Shown here: one piece after another, positions 29,149-37,405 of the stretch | Layout of the letters: each line of letters opens with the position of its first letter | Position numbering within the stretch: position 1 is the first letter of the stretch | NCBI GenBank assembly: GCA_016794585.1 | Contig: JAEUJM010000042.1 | Location: forward strand, 1 to 64,000 | From: Acidimicrobiales bacterium | Lineage (GTDB): Bacteria > Actinomycetota > Acidimicrobiia > Acidimicrobiales > DATDAH01 | Direction: 5' to 3' | Length of the DNA: 64,000 nt | The notes under the pieces: model-generated | What the model saw: only the letters and a program-made list of their open reading frames with translations | Database searches by the model: none | Told to the model about the DNA's origin: nothing | Program-made: the position numbers and the translations under genes

Positions 29149-29607
29149 TCAGGTCTCGAGCGCCGCCGCGAGACGGGCGAGGGTCTCCTCCATGCCCCGG
29201 CGGTTGTGTTCGGCCCGCTCGCTGACGCCGGAGATGGTGGCGGTGAACTCGATGACCTCGGGCGGGCGGCCCTCGTCCCACGTCTCGGTCACGACGCAAC
29301 CCTCGTCGGTGGGCTCGATTCGATAGCCCCACTTGGCGAAGCGCAGGTCGCCGAACACCCCGTCGAAGGCGAACGCCCGGCCGGGGACCCACTCGGTGAC
29401 CTCGCACTCGGTGGCCCACTCGAACTCGCCGTTGCGGTTCTCCCCGGTGAAGATCGACCCGACGCCCGGCGGCGTGTCCGGGTCGTTCCAGGAGCACGTG
29501 TGGCATTCCGGCGACCACTCGCCCATGCGGGTGACGTCGCTGACGGCCGCCCACACCTCGTCGGCGGAGGCCTTGATCTCCCGGGACACCTCGACGTGTT
29601 CGATCAC
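29149..29607 (-). CDS. SRPBCC family (polyketide cyclase-like) protein
   Basis: 152 residues from the GTG at 29607. START-like fold starting VEVSREIKASADEVWAAVSDVTRMGEWSPE, then VTEWVPGRAFAFDGV, the mid-strand WGYRIEPTDEGCVVTETWDEG and the long C-terminal helix NRRGMEETLARLAAAL. The family binds hydrophobic ligands. It starts 42 bp before the PLP decarboxylase stop and shares its direction, but a shared role is not evident. Confidence 0.85.
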   Translation of the reverse strand: MIEHVEVSREIKASADEVWAAVSDVTRMGEWSPECHTCSWNDPDTPPGVGSIFTGENRNGEFEWATECEVTEWVPGRAFAFDGVFGDLRFAKWGYRIEPTDEGCVVTETWDEGRPPEVIEFTATISGVSERAEHNRRGMEETLARLAAALET

Positions 29608-29650
29608 GTCGAAGACCGTACGCCAGCCGCACGCACCAGACCCGACGAGT

Positions 29651-31099
29651 TCAGCCCTCCAGCACCCGGAGCGTCGCCAGCGTCGGGTCCGCGGCGTAGG
29701 CGATGCGGACGCCGGCCCCCTTGGCGGACCTGAGGGCGTCGAGGACGGCTGGGGTGAGCCGCTCGCCCGGCGCCACCACGGGGATGCCCGGCGGGTACGG
29801 GGCGACGAGCTCGGCGCTGACCCGACCGGCGGCGACGGCGATCGGCACCGCCTCCGCGGGCGCGAAGAACGCGGCCCGCGGGGCGACCACGGTCTCGGCC
29901 TCGACCCCGTAGGCCGCGGGACCCACGACCGGCCGGGGCGCACCGCGCCGACGCTCGATCGACGACACGAGCGCCGCGGTGAGGCGCCCCAGCGTCGCCT
30001 TCGTGTCCGCCAGCGACACCACCGCGACGAGGACGTCGCGGTCCGCGGACTCGACGGGCAGGCCGGCGGCGAGGAGGTCCCGTTCGATGGCGTTGCCGTC
30101 CGCACCGGTGGCGGAGAGCACCAGCGTCAGCTTGAGCGGGTCGACGTGCGCGCCGTCGAGCACGACGAGGCCCTCGACCTCCTGCAGGCGGTCCCGCGCC
30201 CTGCGCACCGCGGCGAGGGCGCCTTCGAGCAGCGCCTCGCCGTGGCGCTCGAGCAGCGCCCGCGCCGCGTCGATGCTGGCGAGGATCGAGCCCGCCGGAC
30301 TGGTGGTCGCCGTGGCCTCGACACCGGCGTCCAGCCGGGACGGGTCGAGGCGCTCGGTGCGGGCGAGCAACAGCGCCCCTTGGCTGTAGGCGGGCAGGGA
30401 CTTGTGGGCGCTCGTCACCATCGCGTCGGCGCCGAGGGCGAGCGCGTGCGCCGGCAGGGCCGGATGGAAGCCGAAGTGGGCGGCCCATGCCGCGTCCACG
30501 ACGAGGGGGACGTCGTGGGCGTGCGCCGCGTCGGCCAGCCCCGCGAGGTCGCCGACCGTGCCCACGTAGGACGGGTCACCGACGAAGACCGCCCGAGCCC
30601 CTGGGTGCGCGGCGAGCGCCGCGGCGACGGTCGCCGGCGCCACCCCGAGAGGCAGACCCGTGGCCGGGTCCACCTCGGGGCGAACCCACACGGGGGTCAG
30701 ACCGGCGAGGACCAGACCGAGGAGCAGCGACCGGTGCAGCGTCCGGCTGACCACCACCTCGTCGCCGTCGCCGGCGACTGCAAGGGCGATGGCCTGGTTG
30801 GCATGGGTCGACCCGCCGGTGGAGAACCGGCACACGTCGGCGCCCCACAGCGCCGCGGCGCGGGCCTCGGCGTCGGCCAGCACCCCGGTGCTGAGCTTCA
30901 TCGTGTCCAGGCCGGCGTAGAGCGGGACGTCGCCCTCCACCACGTCGCCGACGAGGTCGGTCCGCTGCTTGTGGCCGGGGATGGTGAACACCGTCGGCGC
31001 CGCCTCCTGGAACCCCAGCCAGGCGTCGAGCAGCGGCGCCGAATCCCGCAGCCCCCGGGGATCAGTCGCCATCGGGGCGCTCTCGGCCGGGCACGGCAT
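29651..31099 (-). CDS. Orn/Lys/Arg decarboxylase-family PLP enzyme
   Basis: 482 residues. Fold-type I PLP signatures: TIPGHKQRTDLVGD near the start, FSTGGSTHANQAIAL, LVVDAAWAAHFGFHP (Asp), and the Schiff-base Lys in MVTSAHKSLPAYSQGALL. The C-terminal domain (VAPYPPGIPVVAPGERLT) is typical of actinobacterial arginine/lysine/ornithine decarboxylases. Substrate among the basic amino acids cannot be decided. Either the first ATG (31099) or the one nine codons on (MATDPRG) may be the start. It is monocistronic or leads the SRPBCC gene. Confidence 0.88.
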   Translation of the reverse strand: MPCPAESAPMATDPRGLRDSAPLLDAWLGFQEAAPTVFTIPGHKQRTDLVGDVVEGDVPLYAGLDTMKLSTGVLADAEARAAALWGADVCRFSTGGSTHANQAIALAVAGDGDEVVVSRTLHRSLLLGLVLAGLTPVWVRPEVDPATGLPLGVAPATVAAALAAHPGARAVFVGDPSYVGTVGDLAGLADAAHAHDVPLVVDAAWAAHFGFHPALPAHALALGADAMVTSAHKSLPAYSQGALLLARTERLDPSRLDAGVEATATTSPAGSILASIDAARALLERHGEALLEGALAAVRRARDRLQEVEGLVVLDGAHVDPLKLTLVLSATGADGNAIERDLLAAGLPVESADRDVLVAVVSLADTKATLGRLTAALVSSIERRRGAPRPVVGPAAYGVEAETVVAPRAAFFAPAEAVPIAVAAGRVSAELVAPYPPGIPVVAPGERLTPAVLDALRSAKGAGVRIAYAADPTLATLRVLEG

Positions 31100-31241
31100 C
31101 CGCCGTCATGGTCTCCATCGCCCCGAGGCTACGGATCGCCGCGACCTCGGTGACGCCCGGTGTCGCCCCTGGCCGAACGGGCGGTACCGGGGCCGTCCCG
31201 GCGCGAGGATCAGGGGCACGGCAGGCGTGAGAGGAGCGGTG

Positions 31242-32093
31242 GTGCGGGTACGACCGATGGTGCGAGAAGAGCTCGACGTGCTCGTCGAGTGGGCGGCGCT
31301 CGAGGGGTGGAACCCGGGCCGCGACGATGCGGACGCCTTCTGGGCCGCCGATCCCGACGGCTTCGTCGCTGCCGAGCTCGACGGCGAGCTCGTCGGCGGG
31401 GGTTCGATCGTCACCCACGGCCCCCGCTACGGCTTCATGGGGTTCTTCATCATGCGCCCCGAGTTCCGCGGTCAGGGCCTCGGCCGCGAGCTCTGGTTCA
31501 CCCGCCGCAACCGCCTCCTCGACCGGCTCGAGCCCGGCGCGGCCATCGAGATGGACGGCGTGTTCGCCATGGAGCCGTTCTACGCCGCCGGCGGCTTCGT
31601 CACCCAACACCGTGACCTGCGCTTCGCCGGCGTTGCCGCGACGGCCGACGACCCGCCGACGATCGAGGTCGTGGACGTCGCCGACGTGGCCTTCGAGGTG
31701 GTCGAGGCCTACGACCGCGCCCACTTCGCCGGCGAGCGCGTGGCGTTCCTGCGCCGTTGGCTGTCCCCGCAGGACGGCCACGCCCTCGCCGTGGTGGGCC
31801 CAGACGGGTGCCGCGGGTACACCGTGCTGCGACCCGCCCGGGAGGGGTACCGCTTCGGGCCGCTGTTCGCCGACGACGCCGAGGTGGCGGAGGCGCTGTA
31901 CGCCGCCGCCACCGCCCGGGTCGTGGGCGCCGCGGTCTTCCTCGACGTGCCTGAGCGCAACGCGGCGGCGCTGGCCCTGACCGAGCGCCACGGGCTGACG
32001 GAGGTCTTCGGCTGTGCCCGCATGACCTACGGCCCGCCGCCGGCGCTGCCGTGGGACGAGATCTACGGCGTCACCACCTACGAGCTGGGCTGA
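31242..32093 (+). CDS. GNAT family N-acetyltransferase with YitH/HolE-type C-terminal domain
   Basis: 283 residues from the GTG at 31242, which follows GAGGAG at a good distance; GTGs at 31239 and 31227 are alternatives. The GNAT core reads RPMVREELDVLVEWAALEGWNPG, with FFIMRPEFRGQGLGRELWF, the acetyl-CoA pyrophosphate loop RGQGLG. The second half (FEVVEAYDRAHFAGERVAFL, GYTVLRPAREGYRFGPL) is the extra GNAT-like domain of the YitH/HolE group. Substrate unknown. Divergent from the decarboxylase. Confidence 0.85.
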   Translation: MRVRPMVREELDVLVEWAALEGWNPGRDDADAFWAADPDGFVAAELDGELVGGGSIVTHGPRYGFMGFFIMRPEFRGQGLGRELWFTRRNRLLDRLEPGAAIEMDGVFAMEPFYAAGGFVTQHRDLRFAGVAATADDPPTIEVVDVADVAFEVVEAYDRAHFAGERVAFLRRWLSPQDGHALAVVGPDGCRGYTVLRPAREGYRFGPLFADDAEVAEALYAAATARVVGAAVFLDVPERNAAALALTERHGLTEVFGCARMTYGPPPALPWDEIYGVTTYELG

Positions 32094-32199
32094 CCAGGGG
32101 CGCCGCGACGATTCGCCTTGGGGCCACAGGCCCCCTGGGCCGTAGCGTCACCCCATCGCCTCGCCCACCCTCGCCCCGGCGCGCCATCGGCGCGGCTAC

Positions 32200-33144
32200 G
32201 TGCTCGTCCTCGGCGGGGCGACCCTGTTCGGCATCAACGCCAGCGTGTCCAAGGTCGTCCTCGCGAGCGGTCTCCAGCCGGCCCGCCTCACCGCGCTGAG
32301 GTGCACAGGGGCCGCCCTCGGCCTCCTGCTCGTGCTGACCACGGTGCGACGGACGTCGCTGCGCATCCCGAAGGCCGAGATCCCCAAGCTCATCGTGCTC
32401 GGGCTCAGCGGCGCCGCGCTCCTCCAGTGGCTGTACTTCGTCGCCCTCGACCGGCTGCCCGCCGCCATCGCCCTGCTGCTCGAGTTCACGGCGCCGCTCA
32501 TGGTGGCGGTCTTCTCGGTGGTCGTGCTGCGCCACCGAATCGCCCGCCAGGTGTGGTGGGCCCTCGGGCTGGCGCTCCTGGGGCTGGCGCTCGTCTCCCA
32601 GGTCTGGACCGACGTCGGCCTCGATCTGATCGGGGTCCTGGCCGCCCTCGGCGCCGCCGCCTTCCTCGCCACGTTCCACCTGCTCGGCAAGCACATGCTC
32701 GAGACCAGGGACCCGCTCGTCCTGAGCTTCTGGATGTTCGCCATCTCGTCGGTCTTCTGGGCCTTCGTCCAGCCGTGGTGGGACTTCGACCCCGGCGTCC
32801 TGACGGAATCCACGTCGATGCTCGGCCGACTCGCCGCCTATTCGATCCCCGTCTGGCTCGGCGTCCTCTGGGTGATCCTCCTGGGCACCCTCGCCCCGTA
32901 CGCCCTCGAGGTCTTCGGCCTGCGCCACCTCTCCCCCACCACGACGGGCATCGTGTCGATGATCGAGCCCGTGATCGCGGCCACTGTGGCGTGGATCTGG
33001 CTCGAGGAGGTCCTCAACGGCGTCCAGCTCCTGGGCGGTCTGCTCGTCCTCACCGGTGTCGGCCTCGTCCAGGTCGCCCGCACCGGCGCCGGGGAGCCCG
33101 AGCCCGAACCACCGTTGGTCGGCGAGGCCACGCCCGTGCAGTGA
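32200..33144 (+). CDS. EamA (DMT superfamily) transporter
   Basis: 314 residues with about ten membrane spans in two EamA repeats: the first from LGGATLFGINASVSKVVLA to AIALLLEFTAPLMVAVFS, the second from IGVLAALGAAAFLATFHLL to LSPTTTGIVSMIEPVIAATVAWIWLEE. Probably exports or imports a small metabolite; substrates in this superfamily are diverse. The GTG at 32200 is the first usable start; a further 15 sense codons lie upstream without ATG/GTG/TTG. Followed by an ArsR gene with its own promoter. Confidence 0.87.
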   Translation: MLVLGGATLFGINASVSKVVLASGLQPARLTALRCTGAALGLLLVLTTVRRTSLRIPKAEIPKLIVLGLSGAALLQWLYFVALDRLPAAIALLLEFTAPLMVAVFSVVVLRHRIARQVWWALGLALLGLALVSQVWTDVGLDLIGVLAALGAAAFLATFHLLGKHMLETRDPLVLSFWMFAISSVFWAFVQPWWDFDPGVLTESTSMLGRLAAYSIPVWLGVLWVILLGTLAPYALEVFGLRHLSPTTTGIVSMIEPVIAATVAWIWLEEVLNGVQLLGGLLVLTGVGLVQVARTGAGEPEPEPPLVGEATPVQ

Positions 33145-33150
33145 GTCCGC

Positions 33151-33171
33151 TATAGTTAGGTATGTGCCTAA
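33151..33171 (+). promoter_or_regulatory. Leaderless promoter with ArsR-type dyad
   Basis: TATAGT (33151-33156) is followed after 7 bp by the GTG start of the ArsR gene, so transcription and translation probably begin at the same base. TTAGG-N6-CCTAA (33156-33171) is an inverted repeat that covers the start codon; binding of the ArsR product would block its own operon. Confidence 0.55.
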
Positions 33172-33502
33172 GTATTCGGAGCCGGTGAGCCTGGTGTTCA
33201 ACGCCCTCGCCGACCCGACGCGTCGCCAGGTGATCGAGCGGCTGGGTAGAGGTCCCGCATCCACCTCGGAGCTCGCCGAGCCGTTCGCCATGGCGCTGCC
33301 GTCGTTCACCCAGCACCTCGCGGTGCTGGAAGGCGCCGGCCTGGTGACGTCGCACAAGCAGGGGCGGACTCGGACGTTCCGGCTCGCGCCACGCGGGCTC
33401 GAGACCGCCGAGGGCTGGCTGGCCGGCCAGCGCCGCACGTGGGAGCGGCGCCTGGACCAACTCGACGAGTTCCTCCTCAACCAGAAGCTGGAGACACCGT
33501 GA
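33164..33502 (+). CDS. ArsR family winged-helix regulator
   Basis: 112 residues from the GTG at 33164. NALADPTRRQVIERLGRGPASTSELAEPF followed by ALPSFTQHLAVLEGAGLVTSHKQGRTRTFRL is the ArsR helix-turn-helix and wing. The metal-binding Cys motif of classical ArsR/SmtB is absent, so it belongs to the non-metal group usually paired with an SRPBCC gene. The stop overlaps the SRPBCC GTG (GTGA), confirming translational coupling. Autoregulation is suggested by the dyad over its start. Confidence 0.9.
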   Translation: MPKYSEPVSLVFNALADPTRRQVIERLGRGPASTSELAEPFAMALPSFTQHLAVLEGAGLVTSHKQGRTRTFRLAPRGLETAEGWLAGQRRTWERRLDQLDEFLLNQKLETP

Positions 33503-33981
33503 CCTTCACCCCCCGTACCCTCGACCCCGCCCTCGACCTGGAGCTCGTGCGCGAGCTGCCCGTGACGCCCCAGGCCGTCTTCGCGGCCTGGACCGACCCC
33601 GAGTCGCTCAAGGTGTGGTTCGCGCCCCGCCCCTTCTCGATCGAGCGCTGCGAGATCGACCTCCGCCCCGGCGGCGGCTTCCGCACCGTGATGAACGACC
33701 CCGACGGCAACCAGATGATGGACAGCACCGGCTGTTATCTCGAGATCGTCCCCGACGAGCGCCTGGTGTGGACCGCCGCGCTCACGACGGACTACCGCCC
33801 CCAGGCCGGCGACATGCCCTTCACCGCGATCCTCGAGCTCGAGCCGACCGCCGGGGGGTGCCGCTACCGGGCCATCGCCGTGCACCAGGACCCCGAGGGG
33901 GCCCAGCAGCACGAGTCCATGGGCTTCCACGACGGCTGGGGCACGGTCGTCGACCAGCTGGTCGAGCACCTGCAGGCCTGA
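33499..33981 (+). CDS. AHSA1/SRPBCC family protein
   Basis: 160 residues. VRELPVTPQAVFAAWTDPESLKVWFAPRPFSIERCEIDLRPGGGFRTVM is the AHA1-type SRPBCC start (written in parts: VRELPVTPQAVFAAW, DPESLKVWFAP, EIDLRPGGGF). The C-terminal helix is GFHDGWGTVVDQLVEHL. The family binds small hydrophobic ligands. It is encoded with ArsR as a two-gene unit, the common arrangement in actinobacteria; the ligand and the stimulus are not known. Confidence 0.88.
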   Translation: MTFTPRTLDPALDLELVRELPVTPQAVFAAWTDPESLKVWFAPRPFSIERCEIDLRPGGGFRTVMNDPDGNQMMDSTGCYLEIVPDERLVWTAALTTDYRPQAGDMPFTAILELEPTAGGCRYRAIAVHQDPEGAQQHESMGFHDGWGTVVDQLVEHLQA

Positions 33982-34078
33982 CGCGGTCGGCGCGGCCCGT
34001 CGAGTGACGTCGGCGGACCGCCCCGCCGCGCCCGTCGTCTCCCGAGCACGGCCGGTTACGGCGGGTCAGGATGTGGGG

Positions 34079-34591
34079 ATGATCTCGCTCATCGTCCACG
34101 CGGTGCTTGGGGTGGCGACGACGGCGTTCGTGGGCTGGCGCAACCGCCGACTGTTCGCCGGGTCGTGGGCCGGCCGGCGGGTCACGCCATTGGAGGCGAC
34201 GTTCTACGTCGTCGGCCTCGTCTCGGTGGCCCTCGGCTGGTACTGCAACGTCCGCTACGTCGACCAGTTCGGCTCGACCGCGAGCTGGGTGCACTTCACC
34301 GAGTCGCTGTTCGCGAACTGGGCCTCGAGCTCCGGCGCCCAGGACTACATCATCGCCAACGTCGTGCTGTTCCCGCTGTGGACGATCGTCGACGGGCGCC
34401 GGCGCGGCATCGTCGTGCCGTGGGGCTTCTTCGTGATGAGCCTGTTCACCAGCTTCGCCTTCTCCATGGCCGCCTACCTGGCCGTGGTCGAGCGCCAGGT
34501 CCGCTACGACCGGGCTCACGGGTCGGCGGCGCCGGGCGGGACGGTCGCCTCTCCGCCGGCGCCGGCTTCGGTGCCCGCCGCCGGGGCGTGA
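34079..34591 (+). CDS. DUF2834 membrane protein
   Basis: 170 residues from the ATG at 34079, with about four hydrophobic segments: MISLIVHAVLGVATTAFVGW, FYVVGLVSVALGWYCNVRYV, and YIIANVVLFPLWTIVDGRRRG with FVMSLFTSFAFSMAAYLAVV. The last pair matches DUF2834. The function is unknown. A Pro/Ala-rich tail follows. It ends 7 bp before the PhyH gene on the same strand. Confidence 0.8.
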   Translation: MISLIVHAVLGVATTAFVGWRNRRLFAGSWAGRRVTPLEATFYVVGLVSVALGWYCNVRYVDQFGSTASWVHFTESLFANWASSSGAQDYIIANVVLFPLWTIVDGRRRGIVVPWGFFVMSLFTSFAFSMAAYLAVVERQVRYDRAHGSAAPGGTVASPPAPASVPAAGA

Positions 34592-34598
34592 GGACGAC

Positions 34599-35477
34599 GT
34601 GACCTCTCTCGAGCACGTCGACGCCTCCGCCGACCCGGCCTCGATGGTCGCCGCCCTCGAGCGCGACGGCGCGGTCGTGGTCGAAGGCCTGCTCGCCGCC
34701 GACGTCGTGGCCCGGGTGAACGACGAGGTCGAGGAGGCGGTGGCCGCCGACGACCCCTCGAACCCGATGTTCAACCCGATCATGCGGGCCTTCCACGGGG
34801 CCCACACCCGTCAGGTGTCCGGGCTGGCCCGGGTGTCGCGGACCTTCGCCACCGAGGTCCTGTGCCACCCGGTGCTGCTCGCCCTGGCCGACGCCGTGCT
34901 CCTGCCGGCGTGCGCCCGGTACCAGATGAACATCGGGCACCTGCTCGAGCGGGGCCCCGGCGCCGAGGCGCAGCTACTCCACCGGGACGAGGCGGTCTGG
35001 AGCGACGTCCCCCGCCCGGCGCCGGAGCTGCAGCTCGCCTCGGTGATCGCCTTCGTGGACTTCACGGCCGACAACGGCGCCACCCGCCTCGTGCCCGGCA
35101 GCCACCGCTGGCCCGACCGCGACCTGCCGCCGTTCGAGCAGGCGGCCCAGCCACCGCCCGGGCCCGACCAGGTCGTGTGCGCCGAGATGCCCGCGGGCTC
35201 GGCCGTGGTCTACACCGGCGGCGTGCTCCACGGTGGCGGCGCCAACACGTCCGACGTCCCCCGCCGCGGCGCCCACCTCAGCTACTGCCTCGGTTGGCTG
35301 AGGACCGAGGAGAACAACCTCCTCGCCGTCCCATCCGCGGTGGCCGCCACCCTCCCCCGCCAGGCCCAGGAGCTGCTCGGCTACGCGATGTATGACAACC
35401 TCTCGCGGGGCGGCGCCTACCTCGGCATGCTCGACAGCCAGGACCCCGTCGAGCTCCTCGCCCGCGGCGAGCTCTGA
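34599..35477 (+). CDS. Phytanoyl-CoA dioxygenase (PhyH) family protein
   Basis: 292 residues from the GTG at 34599. Fe(II) ligands: LLHRDEAVW (HxD) and GGVLHGGGANTSD (distal His). FVDFTADNGATRLVPGSHRW is the typical PhyH strand with the 2-oxoglutarate-side residues. The extended C-terminal part (TEENNLLAVPSAVAATLPRQAQELLGY) is characteristic of larger PhyH oxygenases. Not similar enough to the copy at 0.8-1.6 kb to be a recent duplicate. Substrate unknown. Probably co-transcribed with the DUF2834 gene. Confidence 0.88.
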   Translation: MTSLEHVDASADPASMVAALERDGAVVVEGLLAADVVARVNDEVEEAVAADDPSNPMFNPIMRAFHGAHTRQVSGLARVSRTFATEVLCHPVLLALADAVLLPACARYQMNIGHLLERGPGAEAQLLHRDEAVWSDVPRPAPELQLASVIAFVDFTADNGATRLVPGSHRWPDRDLPPFEQAAQPPPGPDQVVCAEMPAGSAVVYTGGVLHGGGANTSDVPRRGAHLSYCLGWLRTEENNLLAVPSAVAATLPRQAQELLGYAMYDNLSRGGAYLGMLDSQDPVELLARGEL

Positions 35478-35505
35478 CCGGCCCGTCCCAGGGCCCGACC
35501 GTGCG

Positions 35506-36465
35506 ATGACCGCGATGCCCGGCTTCGCCGATCCTGGCGAGCTCCGCGCCCTCCTCGACGGACGGCGGGGGCCACTGGGCGACCCCCGAGCGTCGGTCGA
35601 CGCGCTCGACGACGTGCGGGCGGTCGTCAAGGGCCTCGACCCGGTAGGGCGGGCCGAGCTCGGCCGTGCCCTGACGTCGATGCTCCCCGATCCGGAGTCC
35701 CCGATCGCCACCGCCGCGGCCCTCTCACTCGGGATCATCGGCGCCGACGTCGACCTCCCCGGGCTGGTGGACTGGCTGACCGGCGCGGACGCCGCCGACG
35801 CAGCGGCCCTCGACCGGGCGCCGATCGGCTTCGCCGCCGCGAGCCGGCCGACGTTGCGGGCGGAGCTGGTGGCGGTGGTGTGCCGCCACGTCCGACCGGA
35901 CCGGCCTGACCACGCCGCCGTGGTCGCCGCCGTCGACACCTGGATCGAGGCGCCGCCGGGAGGGCTCACCCGCGGCGATGTGCTCCTTCTGGTCGCCGAC
36001 CGCTGGGCCGATGCCATCGCCCGGTGGGCCCCGGAGTGGCTGACCACGGCGGACACCGGCGTGCTGGTCCGGCTCCCGACCCACTGGCACCGCCTCGCCG
36101 TGGCCGGCGCGCTGCGCCCGTGGCCGGACGCCGCCGCCGAGCCGGTCCGCACCGCCGGCCGCACCCAGGGTTGGAACCCCATCGAGCTCGAGGCCGTGCT
36201 GCGGGTCATGGCCGACGACGCCCCCGAGCTCTCCCGGCTCCCCGGCTTCGAGGACGAGCGCCGTTGGCGGATGGTCCGCGAGCGGTCGTGGGACTGGACC
36301 ATCTGGGCGGCCGACGACGGGACCTGGGCCATCGAGGTCGTGTGCGGGCGGGTCGGCGTGTACACCGTGGCCGAGCTGCTCACCGTCGGAGAGGCCGAGC
36401 GGCTGCTCGACGCCCCCGAGCCGGAGGTCACCGCCTTCGCCCGGGCCGTCGAAGCCCGGCACTGA
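35506..36465 (+). CDS. Hypothetical protein (helical N-terminus, beta-rich C-terminus)
   Basis: 319 residues from the ATG at 35506. The first roughly 200 residues look like HEAT-like or other helical repeats (RAELGRALTSMLPDPES, AALSLGIIGADVDLP). The end reads SWDWTIWAADDGTWAIEVVCG and VGVYTVAELLTVGEAERLL, a short beta-rich module. No catalytic motif and no signal peptide. Codon use matches the surroundings, so the gene is real. It starts 28 bp after the PhyH stop and may belong to that operon. Confidence 0.7.
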   Translation: MTAMPGFADPGELRALLDGRRGPLGDPRASVDALDDVRAVVKGLDPVGRAELGRALTSMLPDPESPIATAAALSLGIIGADVDLPGLVDWLTGADAADAAALDRAPIGFAAASRPTLRAELVAVVCRHVRPDRPDHAAVVAAVDTWIEAPPGGLTRGDVLLLVADRWADAIARWAPEWLTTADTGVLVRLPTHWHRLAVAGALRPWPDAAAEPVRTAGRTQGWNPIELEAVLRVMADDAPELSRLPGFEDERRWRMVRERSWDWTIWAADDGTWAIEVVCGRVGVYTVAELLTVGEAERLLDAPEPEVTAFARAVEARH

Positions 36466-36552
36466 GCGCCCCACGCCATGACGCCCGGGGTGATCGAGGC
36501 GCACCTCGAGGCGAGCCTCTCGGCGCTGATCGGCTGAGCAGCCCACCCGTGC

Positions 36553-36918
36553 TCAGGGTGTGGCGACCTCCGGGAACCTGGCGGCCAGCGCGCCGCTGAT
36601 CTCGTGGTGGCGCACCAGGAACGCCGCCTCGTCGAGCTTCTTGCGCCGCAGCCAGCCGGTGACCTCGTCGTTGCACTTGCTGGCGTTGCACGAGGGGCAG
36701 GCCGGCACGATGTTGGCCAGCGTGTAGCGCCCGCCCCGGGACAGGGCGAGGACGCAGTCCCGCTGGAGGGGCCGCCCCACCGCCCCGCAGTAGGCGCAGC
36801 CTCCCCACGCCTCCCGCAGCGCCGCCCACTGCTCGTCGCTCAGGTCGTGCTCGACCCGGTCCATGCGGCGCTTTCGCTTGCGGGCGCTGCGAGCGCGACG
36901 ACTGCGGTTGACCGCCAC
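36553..36918 (-). CDS. HNH endonuclease, apparently fused in frame to a gene remnant
   Basis: From the GTG at 36918 the product is 121 residues: basic start NRSRRARSARKRKRRMDRV, then the HNH core CAYCGAVGRPLQRDCVLAL, SRGGRYTLANIVPACPSCNASK. The two CxxC pairs that hold the structural zinc are present, but the first catalytic His is Cys (RDC instead of DH). This RDC variant resembles other actinobacterial HNH proteins as I recall them, so it may be natural. The frame stays open upstream to 37218, but that segment is a carotenoid-oxygenase remnant, so the GTG is preferred. Confidence 0.75.
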   Translation of the reverse strand: MAVNRSRRARSARKRKRRMDRVEHDLSDEQWAALREAWGGCAYCGAVGRPLQRDCVLALSRGGRYTLANIVPACPSCNASKCNDEVTGWLRRKKLDEAAFLVRHHEISGALAARFPEVATP

Positions 36919-37218
36919 GGCCGCAGCGTACGACTCACGCCCGCCCGGAGTGACCTGGCGGTCGTCGATGCGAGCGAACTCCGACATCGAATCGTCCAGA
37001 TGATCGAGGGCCGCCTGGCCGGTCGAAGGCGACAGGCGCATCCGGGTGAAGGCACCGATGCGGTTCGGATTGACACCGAAGCTGAAGTCGCTCCACCACG
37101 AGAAGTCCACGACCACGTCAGTGCCTTCGTCATAGGCGTTGCCGAAGTGCCACACGAAGAACGGGTCCGTCTCGATCCACCGCAGCTCGCTGCCGTCCCT
37201 CGGGGATGAGCGCGACCC
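36919..37218 (-). pseudogene. Remnant of a carotenoid cleavage oxygenase (RPE65 family)
   Basis: The 100 codons upstream of the HNH gene read PRDGSELRWIETDPFFVWHF, then GNAYDEGTDVVVDFSW, AFTRMRLSPSTG and SEFARIDDR. WIETDP-FFVWHFGNAYDEG is the conserved strand with the iron-ligand His of carotenoid oxygenases, and EFARID matches the family EFPRID. A TGA at 37221-37219 precedes it, and the N- and C-terminal domains are missing (the family is about 450-500 residues). It is thus an internal fragment, read in frame into the HNH gene. Confidence 0.7.
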
Positions 37219-37293
37219 TCAGCCGGCGCAGGCGTCGAGCCCGAGGTCCGTCGCCAGCTCGTTGACCGGAGCGAAGAGCTGGTCGAGGGTCGC
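37219..37293 (-). pseudogene. C-terminal tail of an unidentified gene
   Basis: On the minus strand ATLDQLFAPVNELATDLGLD with a final ACAG and TGA (37221-37219) looks like the natural end of an amphipathic, probably exported protein. Upstream the frame becomes low-complexity at about 37293, exactly where an ArsR-like tail begins on the other strand. It is interpreted as a fragment trapped at a recombination junction. The parent family was not identified. Confidence 0.4.
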
Positions 37294-37367
37294 GCTCGGC
37301 CCGCTACCAGCGCCTCGACGCCCTCCTGGCGGACCTGCCCGACGAGAACCGAGGAGAAGCCCAGTGA
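37293..37367 (+). pseudogene. C-terminal tail of an ArsR-type regulator
   Basis: The plus strand reads RSARYQRLDALLADLPDENR with GEAQ and a TGA at 37365-37367. This resembles the last 20 or so residues of ArsR regulators that precede SRPBCC genes. It overlaps the next start as GTGA, like the intact ArsR-SRPBCC pair at 33.5 kb. An in-frame TGA at 37263 and the loss of the helix-turn-helix show the gene is broken. Confidence 0.5.
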
Positions 37368-37405
37368 ACGAAGCCGAGATCATCGTCGACGACTAGCTGC
37401 CCGTC

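Noticed and set aside
36478-36537. A 19-codon frame MTPGVIEAHLEASLSALIG after the hypothetical gene at 35.5 kb
   Set aside because: Too short, with no ribosome-binding site clearly placed and no hydrophobic or family signature; perhaps a gene remnant.
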